This document shows, one piece after another, positions 57,578 to 64,000 of a DNA stretch of 64,000 nt. The position numbers were made by a program, and so were the translations under genes. Under the pieces are notes generated by a model. The model saw only the letters and a program-made list of their open reading frames with translations, ran no database searches and was not told the origin of the DNA. The DNA comes from an uncultured Rhodospirillaceae bacterium (GTDB lineage: Bacteria; Pseudomonadota; Alphaproteobacteria; Rhodospirillales; Magnetospirillaceae): assembly GCA_937887565.1 (NCBI GenBank), contig CALABS010000065.1:13609-77608 (forward strand), read 5' to 3'. The first letter of the stretch is position 1. Every line of letters begins with the position of its first letter.

Positions 57578-58750
57578 ATGTCCGATATCGTCATCGTTGC
57601 CGCCACACGCACTCCCATCGGTTCGTTCAACGGTTCCCTGTCCGGCTACTCCGCCGCCCAGCTGGGCGAGCTCGTCATCCGCGAGGCGCTGTCGCGCGCC
57701 AAGGTCGACGCCGCCGAGGTGGACGAGGTGCTGATGGGCCAGATCCTCACCGCCGGCCAGGGCATGAACCCGGCCCGCCAGGCGGCCCTGAACGCCGGCC
57801 TGCCGGTCGGCTCCACCGCCATGACCATCAACCAGGTGTGCGGCTCGGGCCTGCGCGCCGTGGCGCTGGGCATGCAGGCCATCCTGGCGGGCGACGCCAA
57901 GGTGGTGGTCGCCGGCGGCCAGGAGAGCATGACCAATTCCCACCATTCGGCCTGGCTGCGCGGCGGCGTCAAGATGGGGCCGCTGGGCTTCGTCGACACC
58001 ATGATCAACGACGGACTGACCGACGTCTTCAACTCCTATCACATGGGCGTGACCGCCGAGAACGTCGCCAAGGAATTCGCCATCTCCCGCGAGGAGCAGG
58101 ACGCCTTCGCCGTCGGCAGCCAGAACAAGGCCGAGGCGGCCATCAAGGCCGGCCGCTTCACGGACGAGATCACCCCGGTCAAGATCGTGGTGAAGAAGGA
58201 AGAAAAGTTGTTCGACACCGACGAGTTCCCCCGCTTCGGCGCCAGCGTCGAGGCCATGGCCAAGCTGCGTCCCGCCTTCGACAAGGCCGGCACGGTGACC
58301 GCCGGCAACGCCTCGGGCATCAACGACGGCGCCGCCGTCACCGTGTTGATGACCGCCGACGAGGCCGCCCGGCGCGGCCTGACCCCGCTGGCCCGCATCG
58401 CCGGCTGGGCCACCGCCGGCGTCGATCCCAAGGTCATGGGCTGCGGCCCCATCCCGTCGTCCAAGAAGGCGCTGGAGAAGGCCGGCTGGAGCGCCGGCGA
58501 CCTGGACCTGATCGAGGCCAACGAGGCCTTCGCCGCCCAGGCCATCGCCGTCAACAAGGGGATGGGCTGGAACACCGACATCGTCAACGTCAACGGCGGC
58601 GCCATCGCCCTGGGCCATCCCATCGGCGCCTCGGGCTGCCGCGTGCTGGTCACCCTGCTGCACGAGATGGCCAAGCGCGACGCCAAGAAGGGCCTGGCCA
58701 CGCTGTGCATCGGTGGCGGCATGGGCGTGGCGCTCTGCGTCGAGCGCTGA
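57578..58750 (+). CDS. phaA: Acetyl-CoA acetyltransferase (beta-ketothiolase)
   Basis: The 390-residue thiolase condenses two acetyl-CoA to acetoacetyl-CoA, the first step of PHB synthesis. Motifs: NQVCGSGLRAV with the acyl-binding Cys, NVNGGAIALGHPIGASGCR with the His, and CIGGGMGVALCVE with the second Cys. It starts at MSDIVIV (57578), with AAGGAG upstream; a longer start at 57506 adds a non-homologous leader. It follows the phaC-like gene by 102 bases and precedes phaB by 187. Confidence 0.96.
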   Translation: MSDIVIVAATRTPIGSFNGSLSGYSAAQLGELVIREALSRAKVDAAEVDEVLMGQILTAGQGMNPARQAALNAGLPVGSTAMTINQVCGSGLRAVALGMQAILAGDAKVVVAGGQESMTNSHHSAWLRGGVKMGPLGFVDTMINDGLTDVFNSYHMGVTAENVAKEFAISREEQDAFAVGSQNKAEAAIKAGRFTDEITPVKIVVKKEEKLFDTDEFPRFGASVEAMAKLRPAFDKAGTVTAGNASGINDGAAVTVLMTADEAARRGLTPLARIAGWATAGVDPKVMGCGPIPSSKKALEKAGWSAGDLDLIEANEAFAAQAIAVNKGMGWNTDIVNVNGGAIALGHPIGASGCRVLVTLLHEMAKRDAKKGLATLCIGGGMGVALCVER

Positions 58751-58937
58751 TCCTGGGCTTCGGGCGTGGCCGCCAGGCCACGCCTTGCCGCCATTGAGGC
58801 GGCGGCCTGGGCCCGGCGAGAGCAGGCAAAGAGATACGGGAAGCCGCCGCCGCCCGGGTGGCTTCCCGTCGGACTTCGGGTGGAAACGACAGACGCCGGG
58901 TCTTCAACCGGCCAACCAGAACACAGGAGAACAAGAA

Positions 58938-59660
58938 ATGGGTCGTGTGGCAGTAGTGACCGGTGGCACCCGCGGCATTGGCCGCGCCATTTCCGTGACG
59001 CTGAAGAATGCCGGCTACAAGGTGGTCGCCAACTATTTCGGCAACGTCGAGGCCGCCAACAAGTTCACCGAGGAGACCGGCATTCCCGCCCTGCGCTGGG
59101 ATGTGTCCAACTACGCGGACTGCGAGACCGCCGTCCACAAGATCGTCGCCGAGCACGGTCCGATCGAGATCGTCATCAACAATGCCGGCATCACCCGTGA
59201 CGCCACCATGCACCGGATGACCTACCAGATGTGGGAAGAGGTCATCCACACCAACCTGACCAGCTGCTTCAACATGTGCCGCCTGGTCATCGAATCCATG
59301 CGCGAGCGCGGGTTCGGCCGCATCGTCAACATCGGCTCCATCAACGGCCAGGCCGGCCAGTACGGCCAGGTCAACTACGCCGCCGCCAAGTCGGGCATCC
59401 ACGGCTTCACCAAGGCCCTGGCCCAGGAAGGCGCCGCCAAGAACATCACCGTCAACGCCATCGCGCCGGGTTATGTCGACACCGACATGGTTCGCGCCGT
59501 GCCGCCGGCGGTCCTCGAGAAGATCATCGCCAAGATCCCGGTCGGCCGCCTGGGCCGCGTCGACGACATTGCGCGCACCGTGATGTTCCTGATCGCCGAC
59601 GACGCCGATTTCATCACCGGCTCGACCATCTCGGTCAACGGCGGCCAGCACATGTATTAA
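58938..59660 (+). CDS. phaB: Acetoacetyl-CoA reductase
   Basis: This 240-residue short-chain dehydrogenase reduces acetoacetyl-CoA to (R)-3-hydroxybutyryl-CoA with NADPH. Visible: GGTRGIGRAI, NNAGITRDATMHRM, the serine in NIGSINGQ and the YAAAK pair (VNYAAAKSG), and the end GSTISVNGGQHMY. This is the classic PhaB length and sequence. CAGGAGA precedes the ATG. A terminator follows directly, so the PHA operon ends here. Confidence 0.97.
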   Translation: MGRVAVVTGGTRGIGRAISVTLKNAGYKVVANYFGNVEAANKFTEETGIPALRWDVSNYADCETAVHKIVAEHGPIEIVINNAGITRDATMHRMTYQMWEEVIHTNLTSCFNMCRLVIESMRERGFGRIVNIGSINGQAGQYGQVNYAAAKSGIHGFTKALAQEGAAKNITVNAIAPGYVDTDMVRAVPPAVLEKIIAKIPVGRLGRVDDIARTVMFLIADDADFITGSTISVNGGQHMY

Positions 59661-59668
59661 GCCGAGGG

Positions 59669-59698
59669 AAGGGGCGTCCCCGGCGGGCGCCCCTTTTC
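59669..59698 (+). terminator. Rho-independent terminator after phaB
   Basis: AAGGGGCG, an eleven-base loop and CGCCCCTTTT follow the phaB stop by about eight bases. Confidence 0.8.
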
Positions 59699-59702
59699 CG
59701 CG

Positions 59703-59804
59703 TCAGCCCAGCGCGTTGAGCACCAGCGCCCCGGCGACGCACAGCACCAGGCAGAAGGCCAGGGCCAGGATCAGCTTCCGCGGGTCGTTGCGGTGCTCGG
59801 TCAT
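59703..59804 (-). CDS. 33-residue single-span membrane protein
   Basis: MTEHRNDPRK is followed by a hydrophobic span (LILALAFCLVLCVAGALVL) and NALG. The start overlaps the proline iminopeptidase stop by ATGA, which supports real translation by coupling. A similar small membrane protein could be a conserved feature near pip genes in relatives. Function unknown. Confidence 0.6.
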   Translation of the reverse strand: MTEHRNDPRKLILALAFCLVLCVAGALVLNALG

Positions 59805-60733
59805 GAGACGATCCCCTTCATTCCCTCGACCGCGCCCACCAGTCCGGCACGGATGCTGGGCTCCATGGACGAATGCCCGGCGTCGGGCAGAATGACCAGC
59901 CGCGCCTTGGGCCAGGCGGAGGCGAGGTCGTCGGCCGCCGCCGGCGGGCAGACCATGTCGTAGCGTCCCTGGACGATGGTGCAGGGCAGATGGGCGATGG
60001 CCGGCAGGCGGCGCAGCAGCTGGTTGTCGGCCAGGAAGCCGCGATGGCGCATGTAATGGCATTCGATGCGGGCCATGGCCAGCGCCGCCTCGGGCGCCAT
60101 GTCCGAGGCGTCGAGGCGCGGCATCAGGCGCGCGCAGGCCTCCTCGTAGCCGCACCAGATCCGCGCCGCCGCCAGATGGACGGCGGGGTCGGGGTCCCAC
60201 AGGCGGCGGTGATAGGCCTCCAGCAGGTCGGTGGCCGGCGCCACATGGGCGGCGAAGCGCCGCCAGACCTCGGGAAAGAAGGTGCCCATGCCGGTCAGGA
60301 ACCACTCCACCTCGTCCGGCCGGAACAGGAACACGCCGCGCAGCACGAAGCCCAGCACCCGATCCGGATGGGCCTGGCCGTAGGCCAGCGCCAGGGTGCT
60401 GCCCCACGAGCCGCCGAACAGAAGCCAGCGGTCGATCCCCAGCAGGGTCCGCAGCGCCTCGATGTCGCCGACCAGGTGGGCGGTGGTGTTGGCCTCGACG
60501 CTGGCCGCCGGGACCGAGCGGCCGCAGCCGCGCTGGTCGAACAGCACGATGCGCCAGAACGACGGATCGAAGAAGCGGCGGTAGGCCGGCGCCGTCGCCG
60601 CCCCCGGGCCGCCGTGCAGGAACAGCACCGGCACGCCGTGGGGATTGCCGGACACCTCCCACGACAGCGTATGTCCGTCGCCGACGGCGAGCATGCCGGT
60701 CTGGAACGGCTCGATGGGCGGGAAAAGGTCCAT
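59801..60733 (-). CDS. pip: Proline iminopeptidase
   Basis: The 310-residue cytoplasmic aminopeptidase removes N-terminal proline from peptides. Visible: oxyanion motif LHGGPGAA, FDQRGCGRS, nucleophile GGSWGST (Ser), Asp in QGRYDMVCPP, and His in PDAGHSSMEP. Length and start (MDLFPPIEPFQTGML) are typical. It is divergent from queA, with a 76-base gap. A TATTAT on the minus strand near 60765 could be its -10. Confidence 0.93.
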   Translation of the reverse strand: MDLFPPIEPFQTGMLAVGDGHTLSWEVSGNPHGVPVLFLHGGPGAATAPAYRRFFDPSFWRIVLFDQRGCGRSVPAASVEANTTAHLVGDIEALRTLLGIDRWLLFGGSWGSTLALAYGQAHPDRVLGFVLRGVFLFRPDEVEWFLTGMGTFFPEVWRRFAAHVAPATDLLEAYHRRLWDPDPAVHLAAARIWCGYEEACARLMPRLDASDMAPEAALAMARIECHYMRHRGFLADNQLLRRLPAIAHLPCTIVQGRYDMVCPPAAADDLASAWPKARLVILPDAGHSSMEPSIRAGLVGAVEGMKGIVS

Positions 60734-60773
60734 GCGGGGCGGGGTCCTGCGAAATCTGCCGGCCATAATAGCA

Positions 60774-60802
60774 TTGACGATCCGGCCCCGGCACCCTACA
60801 CC
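60774..60802 (+). promoter_or_regulatory. Possible promoter for a leaderless queA transcript
   Basis: TTGACG at 60774-60779 and TACACC at 60797-60802 with 17 bases between. The predicted start falls at or within a few bases of the queA ATG (60810), which has no ribosome binding site. Confidence 0.35.
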
Positions 60803-60809
60803 CCCGGCC

Positions 60810-61838
60810 ATGAAAGTCGACGATTTCGATTTCGAGCTGCCGCGCGCGTTGATCGCCGACCGGCCGGTCAGCCCGCGCGACGCGGCCCGGCTGCTGCGGG
60901 TGGCGGAAGGCGGGCTGGCCGACCTGACGGTGGCCGACCTGCCGCGCCTGCTGCGGCCCGGCGACGTGATGGTGTTCAACGACACCCGCGTCATCCCCGC
61001 CCGCCTGGTCGGGCGCCGGGGTGAGGCGGCGGTCGAGGTCACCCTGCACGAGCGTGTCGCGGTGGACGCCTGGAAGGCCTTTGCGCGGCCGGCCAAGAAG
61101 CTGCGGCCCGCCGACCTGGTCGACTTCGCCCGGGGCTTCACCGCCCGCGTCGAGGCCAAGGGCGAGGCCGGCGAGGTCACCTTGCGCTTCGACCGTGGCG
61201 GCGACGCGCTGATGCTGGCCCTCGAGGAGCACGGGCGCATGCCGCTGCCGCCCTATATCCGCAAGGGCGAGGCCGACGACCGCGACCGCGCCGATTACCA
61301 GACCGTCTTCGCCCGCGACAAGGGCGCCGTCGCCGCCCCCACCGCCGGCCTGCACTTCACCCCCGAACTGCTGGCCGCAATCGATGCCGCCGGCGTCCGT
61401 CGGGTGACGGTGACCCTGCATGTGGGCGCCGGCACCTTCCTGCCGGTCAAGGCGGACGACACCGACGATCACCGCATGCATTCGGAGCGCGGAATCGTCA
61501 CCGCCCAAGCCGCCGAGGCGATCAATTCGCGCTCGGGCCGCCTGATCGCGGTGGGAACCACCTCGTTGCGGCTGCTGGAATCGGCGGCGGCCGAGGACGG
61601 CCGCGTCCATTCCTTCGATGGTGCCACCGACATCTTCATCACGCCGGGCTACGGCTTCCGCGCCGTCGAGGCGCTGATGACCAACTTCCACCTGCCGCGC
61701 TCGACCCTGTTCATGCTGGTCTCGGCCTTCTCGGGGTTGGACGGCATGCGTGCCGCCTACGACCACGCCAAGGCCGCCGGCTACCGCTTCTACTCCTACG
61801 GCGACGCCTGCTGGCTGGAACGGGGGAAATCGCCATGA
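60810..61838 (+). CDS. queA: S-adenosylmethionine:tRNA ribosyltransferase-isomerase
   Basis: The 342-residue QueA makes epoxyqueuosine in tRNA by transferring ribose from AdoMet. Visible: VDDFDFELPRALIADRP, VMVFNDTRVIPARLVG, PLPPYIRKGEADDRDRADYQTVFA, APTAGLHFTPELL, and TLHVGAGTFLPVK. It overlaps tgt by ATGA (61835-61838), so the pair is translated together. There is no ribosome site before its ATG. Confidence 0.97.
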   Translation: MKVDDFDFELPRALIADRPVSPRDAARLLRVAEGGLADLTVADLPRLLRPGDVMVFNDTRVIPARLVGRRGEAAVEVTLHERVAVDAWKAFARPAKKLRPADLVDFARGFTARVEAKGEAGEVTLRFDRGGDALMLALEEHGRMPLPPYIRKGEADDRDRADYQTVFARDKGAVAAPTAGLHFTPELLAAIDAAGVRRVTVTLHVGAGTFLPVKADDTDDHRMHSERGIVTAQAAEAINSRSGRLIAVGTTSLRLLESAAAEDGRVHSFDGATDIFITPGYGFRAVEALMTNFHLPRSTLFMLVSAFSGLDGMRAAYDHAKAAGYRFYSYGDACWLERGKSP

Positions 61839-62962
61839 CCAACTTCCGCTTCGAGCTCTTCGCCACCGACGGCGCCGCCCGGCTGGGGCGCGTGCACACC
61901 GCCCACGGGCCCATGGACACCCCGGCCTTCATGCCGGTGGGCACGGCCGCCACCGTCAAGGCGATGACGCCGGACGCGGTGGCCTCTACCGGCGCCCAGA
62001 CGGTGCTGGGCAACACCTATCACCTGATGCTGCGCCCCGGCGCCGAACGGGTGGCGCGGTTGGGCGGGCTGCACGAGTTCATGAACTGGCGCGGCCCCAT
62101 CCTCACCGATTCCGGCGGCTTCCAGGTCATGAGCCTGGCCAAGCTGCGCAAGATGACCGAGGAGGGGGTGGCGTTCCAGTCGCATATCGACGGGTCGCGG
62201 CATCTCTTGACCCCGGAACGGTCGATGGAGATCCAGCGCCTGCTGGACGCCGACATCACCATGGCCTTCGACGAATGCACGCCCTTTCCCGCCACCCTCG
62301 GGCAGGCGGCCGACAGCATGCGTCTGTCCATGCGCTGGGCGCGGCGGTCCAAGGCGGCCTTCGCCGAGCGGCCCGGCTACGGCCTGTTCGGCATCGTCCA
62401 GGGCGGCGTTCATCCCGAGCTGCGCGCCGAATCGGCCGCCGCGCTGACCGAGATCGGCTTCGACGGCTATGCCGTCGGCGGCCTGGCGGTGGGCGAGGGC
62501 CAGGAACTGATGTTCCGGACGCTGGAGGTCACCGTGCCGCTGCTGCCCGCCGACCGGCCGCGCTACCTGATGGGGGTGGGCCGGCCAAGCGACATCATCG
62601 GCGCGGTGCTGCGGGGCGTCGACATGTTCGACTGCGTCATGCCGACCCGTTCGGGCCGCACCGCCCAGGCGTTCACGCGGCGGGGCACGGTCAACCTGCG
62701 CAACGCGCGGCACCAGGACGACCCCCGTCCGCTGGACGAGGGCTGCCCGTGCCCGGCCTGCCGCGGCTACAGCCGAGCCTACCTGCATCACCTCATTCGG
62801 TCGGAAGAGATCTTGGGGCCGATGCTGCTGACCTGGCACAACATCCAGTTCTACCAGGACGTCATGCGCGGCCTCCGACAGGCGATCGGCGACGGCCGCG
62901 TCGAGGAGTTCGCCAAGGCCGCCCTGGCCGAGGAGGCCAGGGGCGACATCGACCCGTTGTGA
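61835..62962 (+). CDS. tgt: tRNA-guanine transglycosylase
   Basis: The 375-residue enzyme exchanges guanine at position 34 of certain tRNAs for preQ1. Visible: LTDSGGFQVMSLAKLRK, the catalytic Asp in DMFDCVMPTRSGRTAQAF, FGIVQGGVHPELR, GFDGYAVGGLAVGEG, and the zinc site CPCPACRGYSRAYLHHL. Coupled to queA by ATGA. With queC in the window, three of the queuosine genes are present. Confidence 0.98.
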   Translation: MTNFRFELFATDGAARLGRVHTAHGPMDTPAFMPVGTAATVKAMTPDAVASTGAQTVLGNTYHLMLRPGAERVARLGGLHEFMNWRGPILTDSGGFQVMSLAKLRKMTEEGVAFQSHIDGSRHLLTPERSMEIQRLLDADITMAFDECTPFPATLGQAADSMRLSMRWARRSKAAFAERPGYGLFGIVQGGVHPELRAESAAALTEIGFDGYAVGGLAVGEGQELMFRTLEVTVPLLPADRPRYLMGVGRPSDIIGAVLRGVDMFDCVMPTRSGRTAQAFTRRGTVNLRNARHQDDPRPLDEGCPCPACRGYSRAYLHHLIRSEEILGPMLLTWHNIQFYQDVMRGLRQAIGDGRVEEFAKAALAEEARGDIDPL

Positions 62963-62963
62963 C

Positions 62964-63170
62964 CTACTGAACCCCGGCCATCCACAGCAGGAACCCACCG
63001 GCGCTGATCAGGCCGATGGCCCCGACGCACAGGACGGCGAGCCCGGAAATCATGGCGGTCAGGTCGTGCTTCAAGGTGGACTGGGGGAACATCTCGTCAT
63101 CTCCGTCAGGCGGGATTGCCTGCGCCCGATCATCGGGCGCCCCGGCGCCGCCGACCTTGACGGTGGTCAT
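62964..63170 (-). CDS. Small single-span membrane protein
   Basis: A 68-residue protein with a soluble N-terminal part and a hydrophobic C-terminal span (MISGLAVLCVGAIGLISAGGFLLWM). A shorter start at MFPQSTLKHDLTAM is possible. GGGGGTGGGG lies just before the first ATG. I recognise no family. It is convergent with tgt, its stop adjoining the tgt stop. Confidence 0.5.
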   Translation of the reverse strand: MTTVKVGGAGAPDDRAQAIPPDGDDEMFPQSTLKHDLTAMISGLAVLCVGAIGLISAGGFLLWMAGVQ

Positions 63171-63268
63171 CCCCACCCCCCGGCCCCCGTTGTCGCCGGC
63201 ATGATCCAAGGGGCCGGGAGCGTATGTCCGGGCGTCCGGCAATTTTGCGCAACAAGAGCAGCGACCCC

Positions 63269-63298
63269 TTGCCAGCGCTCCCGCCATCCCCGTATATT
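63269..63298 (+). promoter_or_regulatory. Promoter of tRNA-Gly
   Basis: TTGCCA at 63269-63274 and TATATT at 63293-63298 with an 18-base spacer. The tRNA begins 12 bases after the -10. Confidence 0.6.
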
Positions 63299-63310
63299 CT
63301 GCCCTCCGGC

Positions 63311-63384
63311 GCGGGTGTAGCTCAATGGTAGAGCAGAAGCTTCCCAAGCTTACGACGAGGGTTCGATTCCCTTCACCCGCTCCA
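63311..63384 (+). tRNA. tRNA-Gly (anticodon CCC)
   Basis: The 74-base cloverleaf has acceptor pair GCGGGTG/CACCCGC, D-arm GCTCAATGGTAGAGC, anticodon loop TTCCCAA giving CCC, T-arm GGTTCGATTCC and an encoded CCA end. Its 3' end is a classic integration site for islands and phages, and an integrase remnant follows directly. Confidence 0.95.
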
Positions 63385-63433
63385 AGCTTTCTGCGGCTTT
63401 CCGCCTCACAACCCTGAATTACCCTTGAATTTT

Positions 63434-63476
63434 TGGACCAATTTGGACCAAGCTCTTGGTCCAGAGGATGGTCCAA
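63434..63476. repeat. Four TGGACCA/TGGTCCA sites, symmetric array
   Basis: TGGACCA at 63434 and 63444 and TGGTCCA at 63457 and 63469. The two inner sites form a perfect 9-pair inverted repeat with a two-base centre (63444-63463). The array sits between the tRNA and the integrase remnant, as attachment-site or recombinase arm sites often do. Confidence 0.6.
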
Positions 63477-63511
63477 CGTGTCCGCCCTATGGTCAATTTC
63501 TGAGGCGGAAA

Positions 63512-63988
63512 ATGGCGACATTTGACCAGCGAGGCCCGAAGTAGTGGCGCGCGCGTATCCGGCGCAAGGCCGGCGGAAAGATCGTCACCCTGACCAAAAC
63601 CTTCGAATCTCTGAAGGATGCAGAGGATTGGGCAGCCATCCAGGAAGGGAAGGTTGTCGGCGATGAGTACGTGGATCGGAAGGCCGTCCGGGAAACGACC
63701 ATTCGACAAGCCTGCGAATGGTTCATGGATAGAGTGGCGCCGATTGACCGAATTACCGGGAAGCGCGTTGCGAAGAGCCAGCATGCCAAGAATCAAGTCT
63801 CCAAGTTGAAATACTGGACACTTTCAGCTTCCGCGGATTGGTCCATGGTATCGCTCAAGCCGTGGGATTTGATCGATTGGCGGGACGAGTTGCTGGCCGA
63901 GGCTGAATGTTCAGCCCAAACCATCGTCCACCGCCTCAACACCCTGTCATACGGATTCCGGCTGATTCATTCTGACGGCCACCAGTGA
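63512..63988 (+). pseudogene. Tyrosine-recombinase integrase fragment with amber codon
   Basis: The frame starts MATFDQRGPK, then a TAG stop at codon 11 (63542-63544), then WRARIRRKAGGK, EDWAAIQEG and on through a SAM-like core-binding region (WSMVSLKPWDLIDWRDELLAE, HRLNTLSY). Phage and island integrases typically read ...GPYxWRARIRRK here, so a Tyr codon TAC or TAT has probably become TAG. The frame then ends with TGA at 63986 before the catalytic domain (R...HxxR...Y) appears. An internal GTG at 63671 could reinitiate, but the protein would lack the catalytic part. So this is most likely an inactive remnant. Confidence 0.8.
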
Positions 63989-64000
63989 AATCGGCTGTTG

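Larger units (their letters stand above)
63385..64000. mobile_element. Left end of an element integrated at tRNA-Gly
   Basis: From the tRNA 3' end the GC content drops visibly compared with the rest of the window. The stretch holds a symmetric repeat array at 63434-63476 and a broken integrase gene. The element continues beyond the window, so its far end and cargo are unseen. No duplicate of the tRNA 3' end is visible here. Confidence 0.7.

Overview
The window is one contiguous stretch of a very GC-rich bacterial chromosome. Gene content, and the similarity I recognise by eye, point to an alphaproteobacterium of the order Rhodospirillales, most like Magnetospirillum/Paramagnetospirillum: a polyhydroxybutyrate locus with PhaR, a heme A synthase, ArgJ beside a parvulin isomerase and SecA, bacteriohemerythrin and PAS-type histidine kinases, and a giant FecR/RTX protein. 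The species is an inference; no magnetosome genes are visible. The last 600 bases are clearly lower in GC and begin an integrated element at a tRNA-Gly gene.

Layout. 1-6.9 kb: a minus-strand group (S4 RNA-binding protein, TerC, partial TerB-like protein), a two-domain polyphosphate:AMP phosphotransferase, a periplasmic binding protein paired with a membrane histidine kinase, and a SUMF1-fold periplasmic protein. 6.9-28.6 kb: a single 7,239-codon gene for a secreted or surface protein (FecR-like head, alanine-rich coiled coil, RTX blocks, cadherin-like and LamG domains, beta-solenoid tail). 28.6-32.2 kb: a hybrid histidine kinase, a cyclic-nucleotide-binding protein and thioredoxin. 32.2-36.6 kb: a solitary FtsH-type protease, a small diheme cytochrome c, bacteriohemerythrin, a FlK-like thioesterase and a PAS-LuxR regulator. 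36.5-40.2 kb: a five-gene minus-strand operon (parvulin isomerase, argJ, GST, DUF985 cupin, cupredoxin lipoprotein). 40.3-44.9 kb: a PAS histidine kinase, secA and a small secreted protein. 45-49.5 kb: a small lipoprotein, an alpha/beta hydrolase-yjbQ pair, mutM and an enoyl-CoA hydratase. 49.5-55.3 kb: a minus-strand ctaA-M23 peptidase pair, pmbA, the coupled trio panD-queC-yjbQ2, and a coiled-coil protein. 55.3-59.7 kb: the PHB locus (phaR divergent from a small PHA-associated gene, a phaC-like synthase, phaA, phaB). 59.7-63.2 kb: proline iminopeptidase with a 33-aa membrane protein, queA-tgt, and a small membrane protein. 63.3-64 kb: tRNA-Gly(CCC) and a broken integrase.

How they fit together. 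phaA and phaB make 3-hydroxybutyryl-CoA and the phaC-like gene would polymerise it, with PhaR as the usual repressor. queC, queA and tgt all serve queuosine modification of tRNA but sit in two separate loci. The giant protein is flanked by sensory proteins on both sides (binding protein plus kinase upstream, hybrid kinase plus cNMP-binding protein downstream), but no type I secretion genes are in the window.

Most unusual observations: the giant protein's architecture and its seven-copy RTX-plus-tail module; a 218-base stretch that appears to encode two proteins in different frames at the start of the phaC-like gene; PanD with a 50-residue C-terminal extension in a fused-reading operon with queC and a degenerate second YjbQ; MutM with an altered zinc finger; and an integrase remnant with an amber codon at position 11 next to a symmetric TGGACCA array.
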